DNA of 40,512 bases, taken from NCBI GenBank assembly GCA_013036315.1, contig JAAXMC010000132.1:1-40512 (forward strand), given 5' to 3'. Each line of letters opens with the position of its first letter. Position 1 is the first letter of the stretch. The translations under genes were made by a program, and so were the position numbers. Below the pieces are notes generated by a model. That model ran no database searches. It was not told the DNA's origin and saw only the letters and a list, made by a program, of their open reading frames with translations. Origin of the DNA: Vulcanimicrobiota bacterium (lineage in GTDB: Bacteria; Vulcanimicrobiota; Vulcanimicrobiia; Vulcanimicrobiales; Vulcanimicrobiaceae). Positions 23,751 to 31,878 of this stretch are shown here, piece after piece.

Positions 23751-25129
23751 ACGCCATGCCTTCCGAGCTGGCGCGCTATTCCGGCCGCCGATCGCAGTTG
23801 CCGGTTCGCCGCGGAGGCGCGGAGCCATATGGAACGCGCGCGCGTGTTGCGTTAGCACAAGGCGATGTCGAGGGCGGCCTCGCGCTCGTCGGCGTTGACC
23901 GTCGCGCCGGGACTGCTATCTATGCGCTGCGCGTAACAAATCAAAGCGCTACGCCGCTACGCGCTCGCATGACGTGCGCGCGGTCGCGCGAGATGCCGGT
24001 GCTAGCCTATCCACTCGATGTGCACGTCGCGCCTTTTGCGATCGTAGAAACGCTATTGCCGGTGCGGCTGGCCGAGGTCGGGCCATACGATCGCGCGATC
24101 GTCAAAGTTTCGGGCGCGGACATTGCATTCACGCTCGAAGCCCCCGCACCGCCGCGCGCCAACAAGCGCAAACGCTGGCTGAAAATTACGGCGGCCACGC
24201 TGGCCGCAGTGGTCGGCGGCGCGTTCGGCGCGGCAGTTGCCACGCCGCGCATCGATCTGCTCGCCGCGCCAGCGCGGGCATTTGCGGGCGCTCCGCTCGA
24301 CGTTCCGTACGCGTTTGCGGGCTGGGGATCGATGCAATATACGCTGCAGACAAAGGACGGCCGTCAGCTGGCGGCGGGTTTGCTGACGCAGCGCCAAGGC
24401 ACGCTGCACTTTACGTTGCCGCGCAACTCGGGATCGCAGCTCGTGCTCGCCGCAAATCTGGCCGGACCGCTGGGCACGGCGCAAGCGTCGCGTCGCGTGG
24501 TTATCGATCCGGCAACGCCGCCGAAGACCGCGAAGACGCCCGTTCCACCGCGCATCGAATCATTTACGATCGTTTCACCCGTCGTGCGCGCGGGTTCACC
24601 GCTGCAAGTGCATTACTCGACCAACGCAAGCTCCGGACAAGTTTGGCTGATCGACGAAACCGGGCGTTTGTGGGCGAGCGCTGCACTTTTTGCTGACGGC
24701 ACGAGTACGCTAAAAGTTCCGCAAGCCGCCGCGGGTCAAAAGATGCGCGTCGTTCTACACGCGCGCAACGGGACCGCCGACGCTGTTTCAACGCTTGGCG
24801 TCTTAGTGCAACCCGGCGATACCGTCGCAAGCACCACGGCGGCGGCGTCCGCGAATGCGCCGCTCGCGCTCGTGCTTTCGGCAGATCGCGTCGCGCCCGG
24901 CGACGATGTGATCGTGACGCTCAAAGGCAACCACGGCGATTCGCGCGTGTCGTTGACCGATGCTGCCGGCAATACCGTCGAACAAGGTGACGTTTCGGCC
25001 GGCCAAGACGCCGTCACACTGAGCGCGCCGAGCGTGAAAGCCGAAACGACGTATTATGTCGTCGCAAATATCTCATCCGGCGTGTCCGAGCAGAGTCTGG
25101 TCAAGAAGCTCGTTGTAGCTCCGCGCTAG
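23747..25129 (+). CDS. Membrane-anchored beta-rich protein of unknown function
   Basis: A 460-residue protein from GTG 23747 (GTGA overlap; ATG 23756 is possible). The first 140 residues are a soluble domain with a beta-rich feel (ALYALRVTNQSATPLRARMTC, then DVHVAPFAIVETLLPV). One helix follows at about 147-165 (ITAATLAAVVGGAFGAAVA). Beyond it lie at least three Ig-like modules opening with similar phrases (GAPLDVPYAFAG, GSPLQVHYST, GDDVIVTLKG), ending in VVAPR. No catalytic motif is seen. As the last gene of the pilus arm it may be a periplasmic scaffold that senses or stabilises the machine. Its stop codon lies inside the left arm of a large inverted repeat. Confidence 0.6.
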   Translation: MNAMPSELARYSGRRSQLPVRRGGAEPYGTRARVALAQGDVEGGLALVGVDRRAGTAIYALRVTNQSATPLRARMTCARSREMPVLAYPLDVHVAPFAIVETLLPVRLAEVGPYDRAIVKVSGADIAFTLEAPAPPRANKRKRWLKITAATLAAVVGGAFGAAVATPRIDLLAAPARAFAGAPLDVPYAFAGWGSMQYTLQTKDGRQLAAGLLTQRQGTLHFTLPRNSGSQLVLAANLAGPLGTAQASRRVVIDPATPPKTAKTPVPPRIESFTIVSPVVRAGSPLQVHYSTNASSGQVWLIDETGRLWASAALFADGTSTLKVPQAAAGQKMRVVLHARNGTADAVSTLGVLVQPGDTVASTTAAASANAPLALVLSADRVAPGDDVIVTLKGNHGDSRVSLTDAAGNTVEQGDVSAGQDAVTLSAPSVKAETTYYVVANISSGVSEQSLVKKLVVAPR

Positions 25130-25280
25130 CGGCCAGGCCTCGTTTCAGCGCAGGTCGTGTGAATTCGCCCGCGGAGCCATGGATGGCGGGAGCGGGCGAA
25201 GAGGCAGGGCGAGCGGAGACAGGATGTCGGAGCGAGACCGTGGCCAAGCGAAATGAGGCCTGGCCGCTAGCGCGGAGCTA
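25116..25280. repeat. 165-bp inverted-repeat element covering two convergent stop codons
   Basis: The left arm 25116-25146 and right arm 25250-25280 are inverted copies, 30 of 31 bases identical. Each arm contains a stop codon in use (TAG 25127-25129 on plus; TAG 25280-25278 on minus). Inside is a second inverted pair, TTCGCCCGC 25164-25172 and GCGGGCGAA 25192-25200. Within and next to it are two tiny hairpins, GCC-ATGGAT-GGC (25176-25187) and GAC-AGGAT-GTC (25218-25228), both exposing GGAT. It could be a bidirectional terminator or a non-autonomous mobile element of REP/MITE type. Confidence 0.75.
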
Positions 25281-26504
25281 TGAACGGATGACGGACCAAA
25301 TCTGCGCGAGCTTCGGCGGACGTCCGTAGAGCAGCATGCCGACGCGGTAAATTTTTCCGGCCAGCACGGCGATAGCCCACGTTGCCGCGATGTTGATCGC
25401 CAGCGACAGCATAACTTGCCACGCTGGGACGTCGCTGACGACGATGCGCGCGAACATCACGAACGGCGCGATCAGCGGAACGAAGCTTGTGATGATCACG
25501 ACAGGCGTATTCGGAGCTGCCAGCGCGGTCATGGCGATCAGGAATGCGGCGACGACCGGAATGACGAGCGGACCCGCCAGCGCGCCGAGATCTTCCGTGC
25601 GGTTGACCAGCGAACCGACGGCTGCGAACATCGTCGACACCTGCAGATAGCCGAGCAAGAAGAATGCCGCAAAACCCGCGAGGTCGGCGCTCGACACGCT
25701 CGAAAGCGAAAATGTCGTCGCGCGCGCGCTGTCGGCGGCCTCGAGCGCAGGCGGAGCGCCCGGGTGGGCGCCAAAGAGGAAGCCGACCCCGATCCAAATG
25801 ATCATTTGCACGATCGCCAAGGTGGCGGATGCGGCGATCTTGCCGCTGAGCAAAGCGCTGGGGTTTACGGACGCGACCAGCATTTCCGCGATGCGGCTCG
25901 TCTTTTCTTCGGCGACCGAACTCATGATGAGTTGGCTGTTAATCATGATCAGAATGTACAGCGAGAAGAGCATAATATAGGCGATAATGCGGGCATCGTT
26001 GGCCTGCGCCGCGGTGCCGAACTTTGAATTGATCGCGCGCATCGCGACGGGCAACTTCATAGCACTGCTGAGGTCGGCACGCGACAACCCGGTCGCGATT
26101 TGCAGCGAAATCGGGAGCAAATCGCGGCGTAGAGAACTCACGCTGATGTTTCCCGGGTCACGCGCGTAGACGACGACGTTCATGCTGTGGCCGGACCGGC
26201 GCAACAGGATAATCGCACTGACGTTTTTTGCGTCGCTGAGATCCGACGGGAGGATAGTCGTCTTGCCGGGCAACGCGCGGATGACGTGATAATCCTTGCG
26301 AAGCAAAGGCCCTGCTTGTGATACGAGCGCAGGATCGCCGGCGATCTCGATCCGGTTGGCTTGGGTTGCGACTGAATCCATCAATGCCGGCAGCTTTATC
26401 AATGCCGCGATGCCGATCGCTCCGATGAGAATGCCCACGATGAAGATGCGCGAGCGCAAGCGGCGCATGATCTCGGCGGAGTACACGGTGATGAAATCGT
26501 TCAT
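25278..26504 (-). CDS. ABC-2 type permease, NatB-like
   Basis: A 408-residue integral membrane subunit. The start ATG 26504 overlaps the ATPase stop as ATGA. A helix at about residues 20-40 is followed by a large extracytoplasmic domain (about 45-170, including a VYARDPGN segment). Then come five to six helices containing the SVAEEKTSRIAEMLVASVNPSALLSGKI motif that marks the NatB/ABC-2 family. NatA/NatB systems export sodium or other substrates; here the substrate is not known. The stop is in the right arm of the inverted repeat. Confidence 0.85.
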   Translation of the reverse strand: MNDFITVYSAEIMRRLRSRIFIVGILIGAIGIAALIKLPALMDSVATQANRIEIAGDPALVSQAGPLLRKDYHVIRALPGKTTILPSDLSDAKNVSAIILLRRSGHSMNVVVYARDPGNISVSSLRRDLLPISLQIATGLSRADLSSAMKLPVAMRAINSKFGTAAQANDARIIAYIMLFSLYILIMINSQLIMSSVAEEKTSRIAEMLVASVNPSALLSGKIAASATLAIVQMIIWIGVGFLFGAHPGAPPALEAADSARATTFSLSSVSSADLAGFAAFFLLGYLQVSTMFAAVGSLVNRTEDLGALAGPLVIPVVAAFLIAMTALAAPNTPVVIITSFVPLIAPFVMFARIVVSDVPAWQVMLSLAINIAATWAIAVLAGKIYRVGMLLYGRPPKLAQIWSVIRS

Positions 26505-27400
26505 GCCGCGCCCTCGATCGTGCGCACGTAGATGTCGTGCAAGGACGGCTCGATCGCTTCGAAGCGCGTGACGGATTCGACGGCGACCAGATCGCGCAAG
26601 ATGCTCGGCAGCTCGGTATTCGCCGGAACCTCGTACAGCAGCGCACCGTCGTCGCTCGCCAGCGGATGCGCTCCGGCGACGGACTGCAGGACGCGGCGCA
26701 CGGCTTCGCCTCCGGGCTCGATGCGGATGACGCGCGTCGTCCAGACCGCGCGCAACTGCGCAAGCGTTCCCGATGCGCGGTTCTCCCCGTTCGTAATGAT
26801 GCAGAAGCGATCGCACAGTTGTTCGAGCTGCCACATCTGGTGGCTCGAGAGAACGAGCGTCGTATCGTTTTGCTTCAGGCCGCGCAGTGTTGCCAGCAGC
26901 ATGTCTGCGTTCACCGGATCGAGGCCCGTGAACGGTTCGTCGAGGACGAGCAGCTCGGGATTGTGCACGGCAGCGCACGCGATTTGCACTTTTTGCTGAT
27001 TGCCTTTGGAAAGCTCGGCGCACGGACGGTCGACGTACTCGTTCAGCTCGAGGTTGTCGATCCAGCGCTGCGTGCGGGTGGTTACATCCGGCTCGACCAG
27101 GCCGTGCAGGCGGCCGAAGAATGCAATCTGCTCGCGCACTTTCATGCGGCCGTATAATCCGCGCTCTTCGGGCAAATAGCCGAACCGCCGCCGTATGCGC
27201 CCGTCAATCGGCGCACTTTTCCACGCGATCGAACCGCCGTCGGGCATATAGATGCCGACGATCATGCGCATCGTCGTCGTCTTGCCGGCGCCGTTTGGCC
27301 CGAGCAAGCCGAACGTCGAGCCGGCTTCGATGGAAAACGAAACGTCGCGCACGGCGCGCACGCTTCCGAACTCCTTACGTACGTGCTGGACTTGCAGCAT
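26501..27400 (-). CDS. ABC transporter ATP-binding protein, NatA-like
   Basis: A 299-residue ATPase that powers the NatB-like permease encoded next. The Walker A GLLGPNGAGKTTT (about 32-44), the Q-loop region FGYLPEERGLYGRM, the signature LSKGNQQKVQ, Walker B LLVLDEPFTGLD and the switch-His loop LSSHQMWQ are all intact. The PEERGLY stretch is typical of the ABC-2 exporter ATPases (COG4152). The C-terminal 80 residues form the extra domain of that group. The start ATG 27400 overlaps the end of the NCS1 permease gene by 26 nt. Confidence 0.9.
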   Translation of the reverse strand: MLQVQHVRKEFGSVRAVRDVSFSIEAGSTFGLLGPNGAGKTTTMRMIVGIYMPDGGSIAWKSAPIDGRIRRRFGYLPEERGLYGRMKVREQIAFFGRLHGLVEPDVTTRTQRWIDNLELNEYVDRPCAELSKGNQQKVQIACAAVHNPELLVLDEPFTGLDPVNADMLLATLRGLKQNDTTLVLSSHQMWQLEQLCDRFCIITNGENRASGTLAQLRAVWTTRVIRIEPGGEAVRRVLQSVAGAHPLASDDGALLYEVPANTELPSILRDLVAVESVTRFEAIEPSLHDIYVRTIEGAA

Positions 27401-28922
27401 GTTTTGGCGTCGTCACGATCATGATTATGGCGGCGACAATGAAACCGACGTAATACGAGAGATCGCCGAATTGCGGATAGGCCGCGGCAAATGGACCCGT
27501 GTACCACGCTTGATCCCAAAACGGAATCGATGCGGCCAGACCGATAATCCACGCGTACAATCCGGTACGGAAGCGCGGGCCGCCTTCGAGTTCTTGCGGC
27601 GGAACGGTGTGCCCGCGCCGGTGCAGCCAGTCGATGAAGACGACGGCGGCCCAGGGTGAAGCCCAATACGAAAGCAGCAGTAGAAAGTCTGTGTACAGGT
27701 TGGCGGTCTGTTTGGGATGTCCACCGCCCGACGCGATCAGCGCGCCGAGCACTCCCACGACAATCGCGGCGCGCCACCGGGCGATACGCACGTGGGCAAC
27801 GATTCCAACCACCACTCCGACGGCGAGCGCGACTCCGAGCGCGACCGTCGCCGGCAGATGCGCGACGCGAAAGAGCAGTGCGGTCAAAGCGGCAAAAATG
27901 ATGCCGGTTGCAATCGGCGCGCGCAGCGATTGCGTTGGAAATTTGACGACCAGGGCGGCCATCGCACCCGAGTAGAGGTTCATGCAGTTGGCGGTCAGGG
28001 TTCCAAGCACGACGCTGAGCAAAACGATCGTCGCCACAAACGACGGGGCGCCGACCGACTGCAAAAGATTATGAATCGCGTCGGTGGGCGTAGCGTTGCT
28101 CAGATTGATGCCGCGTACCGCGGTCACCGTGGCGGCGCCCATGACTTCTAGAACGATGCACGGGATTACCGTGCCCAGAAAGGAGTACCACCAGATGCGC
28201 CGCGGATCTGCATTCGCCGGAAGGTAGCGTGAATAATCCGAGGCGCACGGCACCCAACCGGTTGCGTATGAAAACCCGAGTGCGGTCGCTAAAATGACTC
28301 CGCCCATTTCGCCGCCGGCCGCAAACGGCGCATGCGTGTTGAAAGCCGCATGCCAGTTCGCCCGCGCGAACGTAATAACGCCGAGCAGCGCGAAACCGCC
28401 GCCCAGCAAAACCGAACTCACGCGCTCGAACCAGTGAATCATGTTGTAGCCGTACACGGCGAGTAAGATTTGCAGCAGAAGCATGATCGCAAGTGCGAAG
28501 CCGTAGGGTAGATTTGTGATCGTTTGCAGCGCGTACGCTCCGAAGACGGAATTGATCGCAAACCAGCCCACGCCCGCCAGAAAACTCAACGCCGCCGGCA
28601 GCGCGTTTCCATACCGGCCGAACGCCAGCCGTGAAGCCACCATCTGCGGCACGCCGTAGCGCGGGCCGAACGTTCCAAGCACTCCGAGCAGCGCGAATCC
28701 CACCAGATTGCCCACCACGAGGCCGAGTGCAGCGCCGGTCAAACTCGTTCCATACAAGGCGACCGCAAAGACGCCGACCATCCACGTCGCGATCTCGGCG
28801 TTGGCCGAGAACCACAAGCCGAAAAGCTGCCGCGGGTTGCCGTGGCGCTGCTCGGGTGGGATATATTCGATGCCGGTTGGTTCTACTTCGAGGACTTGAT
28901 CGCGATAGACGTGATCGGTCAT
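27375..28922 (-). CDS. NCS1-family cytosine/purine-type permease
   Basis: A proton or sodium symporter of 515 residues with twelve predicted helices. The N-terminal GIEYIPPEQRHGNPRQLFGLWFSANAEIATW is the NCS1 signature, followed by RYGVPQMVASRLAFGRYGN and WVPCASDYSRYLP, conserved in purine-cytosine permeases. The substrate may be a nucleobase, allantoin or a pyridine-type vitamin precursor. Its direct coupling by ATGA to a nicotinamidase gene makes a nicotinamide-like substrate worth considering, but nothing in the protein proves this. Confidence 0.85.
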   Translation of the reverse strand: MTDHVYRDQVLEVEPTGIEYIPPEQRHGNPRQLFGLWFSANAEIATWMVGVFAVALYGTSLTGAALGLVVGNLVGFALLGVLGTFGPRYGVPQMVASRLAFGRYGNALPAALSFLAGVGWFAINSVFGAYALQTITNLPYGFALAIMLLLQILLAVYGYNMIHWFERVSSVLLGGGFALLGVITFARANWHAAFNTHAPFAAGGEMGGVILATALGFSYATGWVPCASDYSRYLPANADPRRIWWYSFLGTVIPCIVLEVMGAATVTAVRGINLSNATPTDAIHNLLQSVGAPSFVATIVLLSVVLGTLTANCMNLYSGAMAALVVKFPTQSLRAPIATGIIFAALTALLFRVAHLPATVALGVALAVGVVVGIVAHVRIARWRAAIVVGVLGALIASGGGHPKQTANLYTDFLLLLSYWASPWAAVVFIDWLHRRGHTVPPQELEGGPRFRTGLYAWIIGLAASIPFWDQAWYTGPFAAAYPQFGDLSYYVGFIVAAIIMIVTTPKHAASPART

Positions 28923-29494
28923 GCAGCGGTGCGCAGCTCGTCACTCGTCACGAAGCGCACGCCTTGTTTTTCCATCTCCGCCGCCGCGGCGGCCTCGTCG
29001 CCCGGATGCACGTTCACCGGTGCGATCGCGTCGCTGATCACGAGCGTTTCGAACCCGCTCTGAACCGCTGCGAGCGCGGTTTCCTTTACGCAATAATCCG
29101 TCGCCAAGCCGGCTACGAAAATGCGGCGCACGCCGCGCGCGCGCAGCCGCTCTGCCAGATCCGAATTTTCGAACGCGCTATAACCGTGCCATGGGGCCAT
29201 CGTTCCTTTGCTCAGTATCTCATCGACATACGCGAGGTTCATTTGCGGGGCGAACCCGGCGCCATGCGTGTGCTGCAGGCAATGGTAAGGCCAGCTGCCG
29301 CCGTAGTCTTTGAAATGCGGATGCTCTTTCGGATGCCAGTCGCGCGTGGCGACGACATACGCAAAGAGCGGCATCACGCGCTCGAGCGGCGCGAAGATCC
29401 GGTCGCCTTCGGCCGTCGGCAGCGCTCCGCCCGGCAAGAAATCGTTTTGGACGTCTACGACGATAAGCGCGTCACCCGACCCGACGGTTTGCAT
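28919..29494 (-). CDS. pncA: Nicotinamidase (pyrazinamidase)
   Basis: Converts nicotinamide to nicotinate for NAD salvage. The 191-residue protein has the full catalytic set of the isochorismatase-like fold: Asp14 (VVDVQNDFLPGG), Lys96 (LSKGTM) and Cys135 (LATDYCVKET). The metal site is in DWHPKEHPHF (Asp52, His54, His60) with His71 in WPYHC. The start ATG 29494 lies 2 nt after the pepP stop, whose AGG supplies the ribosome site; codons further upstream in frame are inside pepP. It overlaps the NCS1 permease gene by 4 nt. Confidence 0.93.
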   Translation of the reverse strand: MQTVGSGDALIVVDVQNDFLPGGALPTAEGDRIFAPLERVMPLFAYVVATRDWHPKEHPHFKDYGGSWPYHCLQHTHGAGFAPQMNLAYVDEILSKGTMAPWHGYSAFENSDLAERLRARGVRRIFVAGLATDYCVKETALAAVQSGFETLVISDAIAPVNVHPGDEAAAAAEMEKQGVRFVTSDELRTAA

Positions 29495-29496
29495 CG

Positions 29497-30891
29497 TTAC
29501 CTGCTTTGAATCTGCGCGATCCACATTTCGACCGCATCGGCGGTCGAAGGCAAAATGGCGGAGAGATTTTCATGACCGTTCTCCGTCACCACGACGTCAT
29601 CTTCAATCCGAACGCCGATCCCGCGGAAGCGTTCGGGAACCGTGCCGTCGTCAGGCTGAAAGTAGAGGCCGGGTTCAACGGTGAGCGCCATGCCTGTTTT
29701 CAGCTTTCCATACCGGTAATTTTCAATGCGCGCTTTGGCGCAGTCGTGCACGTCGATGCCCAGCATATGACTGGTTCCGTGCAGCGTGTAGCGCCGGTAA
29801 TATTGGTTTTGCGGATCGAGCGCTTCTTCGAGCGGGCACTTCAGAATGCCCAAGCCGATCAAACCTTGCGCCAGCACACGCATCGCAGCACGGTGGGGTT
29901 CCAGGAAGTCGTTGCCCGGCTTGACCTGCGCGAAGGCCGCGCGCTGCGCTTCAAAAACGAGATCGTAAACGACGCGCTGCTCCGCGTTAAACCGTCCGTT
30001 GATCGGAAGCGTTCGCGTGATGTCTGCAGTGTAGAGCGATTCCGCTTCCACGCCCGCGTCGACGAGCAACAGATCGCCTTGCCGCAGCTCGCCGTGGTTG
30101 CGAATCCAATGGAGCGTACACGAGTGTTCGCCGGCGGCGGCGATCGTGGAATAGCCGACGTCGCCGGCTTCGATGCGCGCGCGCGACCAAAACGCGGCTT
30201 CAACCTCTCGCTCAGAGCGGGCGCGCGGAAGAATGCGAATGATGTCTTCGAATCCGCGTTTGGTAATCTCGACGCACGTGCGCAGCTCGCCGATCTCGTA
30301 CTGGTCTTTGATCAGCCGCATCTCCGCAAGATACGTCGCCAGCTCGGCGTCCTCGTCGACGTTGCGAATCGTTGCGCCGCGGGAACGCAGCTCGTCCAAA
30401 TACCCTTTCGTTTGATCCATCGGCCGGCAGCGATCGACTCCGAAAAAGAGTTGGCTTTCATCGACGCCGCGGTGACGCCCGACCCAGAGCTCGCCGTGGA
30501 CGCGATCGGCGAAAAACGCCTTGTCGCCGCGATTGTGCGCGGGCACGAACAGCACGGACTGGTGCGATCCGCTCGCCGGCTCTAATACGAGTGTCGAACC
30601 TGCCTCGCCCGGTCCGACCAAATACGCGAAATCGCTCGACGACCTGAAGCGATAGTTCGTATCGTTGGACCGCACTGTTTCCTCGCCCGCCGGAATGACC
30701 AAGACTGCATCCGGAAAAGCGCGCGCGAGCTGCGCGCGCCGCTCGGCGAAACGCTCCGTTTGTTTGGGGCGGGCGACGGTGATCGGCGCCTCCAGCCAAC
30801 CACTCGACATAAAGTCGACTAAAGCTTGGGGCGTATCGGGGTCGTGGGCAGCCCGCTCGGGAGCCGCCGGCTCAATCTTTTGCGTGTCCAT
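29497..30891 (-). CDS. pepP: Xaa-Pro aminopeptidase
   Basis: A cytoplasmic M24 metallopeptidase of 464 residues that removes an N-terminal residue preceding proline. The N-terminal creatinase-like domain (about 40-180) contains NDTNYRFRSSSDFAYLVG. The pita-bread domain has the five metal ligands: Asp in LLVDAGVEAES, Asp in YTADITRTLP, His in LHGTSHMLGIDVHD, Glu in VEPGLYF and Glu in IGVRIEDDV. The first 35 residues are a Glu/Ala/Pro-rich extension. It starts 18 nt after the small basic protein gene and leads the pncA-permease-ABC run. Confidence 0.92.
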   Translation of the reverse strand: MDTQKIEPAAPERAAHDPDTPQALVDFMSSGWLEAPITVARPKQTERFAERRAQLARAFPDAVLVIPAGEETVRSNDTNYRFRSSSDFAYLVGPGEAGSTLVLEPASGSHQSVLFVPAHNRGDKAFFADRVHGELWVGRHRGVDESQLFFGVDRCRPMDQTKGYLDELRSRGATIRNVDEDAELATYLAEMRLIKDQYEIGELRTCVEITKRGFEDIIRILPRARSEREVEAAFWSRARIEAGDVGYSTIAAAGEHSCTLHWIRNHGELRQGDLLLVDAGVEAESLYTADITRTLPINGRFNAEQRVVYDLVFEAQRAAFAQVKPGNDFLEPHRAAMRVLAQGLIGLGILKCPLEEALDPQNQYYRRYTLHGTSHMLGIDVHDCAKARIENYRYGKLKTGMALTVEPGLYFQPDDGTVPERFRGIGVRIEDDVVVTENGHENLSAILPSTADAVEMWIAQIQSR

Positions 30892-30909
30892 TCTGGGGCT
30901 ATTTCGCGG

Positions 30910-31119
30910 TCAGCGCAGCTTGGTCTTGGCCTGTGCGCTCCTGGTCCGGGTGGTGGCGCGCGGGGGCGGCTCCGCCTTCGGAACCTGGCTCTCGACGACC
31001 GCGGGTTCGGGCGCCGGCGCCGAGGCCTCTTCGGCCTTGGGCCGGGTGTGCTTGAGGTTCGCGAGGGTCGCCTGGAAGCGCTTGGCCCCGGGGTCCCCGC
31101 CTTTTCGTGTCCGTGCCAT
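30910..31119 (-). CDS. Small basic protein of unknown function
   Basis: A 69-residue protein from ATG 31119. It begins MARTRKGGDPGAKRFQATL and continues as an Ala/Pro/Glu-rich linker into a basic, Thr/Arg/Lys-rich tail (TTRTRSAQAKTKLR). The composition is that of a nucleic-acid-binding or nucleoid-associated tail, but no fold or family is recognised. There is no convincing ribosome site; the start sits 9 nt after an inverted repeat that could fold in the mRNA. It is 18 nt upstream of pepP and probably cotranscribed. It may be spurious, as a frame of this composition can occur by chance in GC-rich DNA. Confidence 0.5.
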   Translation of the reverse strand: MARTRKGGDPGAKRFQATLANLKHTRPKAEEASAPAPEPAVVESQVPKAEPPPRATTRTRSAQAKTKLR

Positions 31120-31127
31120 GATGGTAT

Positions 31128-31154
31128 TGTCCCACGCTTTCGGGCTTTGGGACA
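31128..31154. promoter_or_regulatory. Dyad A: TGTCCCA-N13-TGGGACA
   Basis: A perfect 7-bp inverted repeat just upstream of the small basic protein start. It shares arm sequence and a 13-nt gap with dyad B, so it is probably an operator for the same dimeric regulator. If transcribed on the minus strand it could also fold just ahead of the start codon. Confidence 0.55.
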
Positions 31155-31160
31155 GTGCGT

Positions 31161-31190
31161 CGGGAGCGCAGAGTATGGTTAGCGCTCCCG
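31161..31190. promoter_or_regulatory. Middle dyad: CGGGAGCGC-N12-GCGCTCCCG
   Basis: A perfect 9-bp inverted repeat between dyads A and B, with a 12-nt A/T-containing loop. It has no U-tract. It may be an operator, or a hairpin that insulates the two divergent transcripts. Confidence 0.5.
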
Positions 31191-31195
31191 CCACA

Positions 31196-31224
31196 CCGTC
31201 CCAAACCCCTTGTGCGTGGGACGG
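31196..31224. promoter_or_regulatory. Dyad B: CCGTCCCA-N13-TGGGACGG
   Basis: A perfect 8-bp inverted repeat with the same GTCCCA core and the same 13-nt gap as dyad A, 69 nt away. It lies upstream of the peroxiredoxin promoter, so it could control transcription in both directions. Confidence 0.55.
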
Positions 31225-31241
31225 GGAGGGAAGACAGAGAC

Positions 31242-31281
31242 GTGAAAGTCATTTTCACTTTTTGCCCTGATAGGGTAGAAT
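31242..31281 (+). promoter_or_regulatory. Probable peroxiredoxin promoter with overlapping palindrome
   Basis: TTTCAC (31253-31258) and TAGAAT (31276-31281) are spaced 17 nt, 43 nt upstream of the start codon. The -35 is the right half of the palindrome GTGAAA-GTCAT-TTTCAC (31242-31258), so a protein bound there would block the polymerase. CCCT-GAT-AGGG (31265-31275) lies in the spacer. Confidence 0.45.
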
Positions 31282-31323
31282 CTGACCTCAGACCACTCCG
31301 CTTCAAATAGAAAGTGACCGTTC

Positions 31324-31878
31324 ATGTTGGCACAGGTTGGCAAGCCCGCCCCCGACTTTAAACTCAAGAGCACCAAGGGTGCGACCAGCTCGAAGGACCT
31401 CGGAAAAGAGATCTCGCTCTCCGATTACAAGGGCCGCTGGCTGGTATTTTTTTTCTACCCGCTCGATTTTACGTTCGTCTGCCCGACGGAGATCACGGCG
31501 CTCTCCGACCGCTCCGACGAGTTCAAGCAAGTCGACTGCGATATCGTCGGCGCTTCGACCGACTCGGTATTCAGCCACTGGGCTTGGATCAATACGCCGC
31601 GCGAAAAAAATGGAATCGCGGGGCTCAAGTATCCGCTCGTCGCCGATTTCACCAAAGAAACCGCGCGCGCATACGGCGTGCTCAATGAAAACAGCGGCGC
31701 GGCGCAACGCGGCCTCTTCATCATCGATCCGGAAGGCGTTCTCAAATACGCGGTCGTGACCGACGACAACGTCGGCCGCAGCGTTGAAGAAACGATTCGC
31801 GTGCTGCAGGCCCTGCAAACCGGCGGCCTGTGCCCGGCCGAGTGGAAGCCCGGCAAAGCTCTGCTGCAAAAAGTCTAG
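31324..31878 (+). CDS. 2-Cys peroxiredoxin (AhpC/Prx1 type)
   Basis: A thiol peroxidase of 184 residues that reduces H2O2 and organic peroxides in the cytoplasm. Peroxidatic Cys53 lies in DFTFVCPTE and the resolving Cys170 in GGLCPAEWKPG, so it is a typical 2-Cys enzyme. The FFYPLDFTF, STDSVFSHWAW and EETIRVLQALQ segments are family-typical. Start ATG 31324 has only a weak upstream site. The electron donor may be the thioredoxin-like protein whose reading frame follows directly. A divergent control region rich in dyads lies upstream, fitting induction by oxidative or metal stress. Confidence 0.93.
   Translation: MLAQVGKPAPDFKLKSTKGATSSKDLGKEISLSDYKGRWLVFFFYPLDFTFVCPTEITALSDRSDEFKQVDCDIVGASTDSVFSHWAWINTPREKNGIAGLKYPLVADFTKETARAYGVLNENSGAAQRGLFIIDPEGVLKYAVVTDDNVGRSVEETIRVLQALQTGGLCPAEWKPGKALLQKV

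Noticed and set aside
31179-31376. Small minus frames across the peroxiredoxin promoter region
   Set aside because: No ribosome site and no protein-like pattern; the region is better explained by dyads and a promoter.
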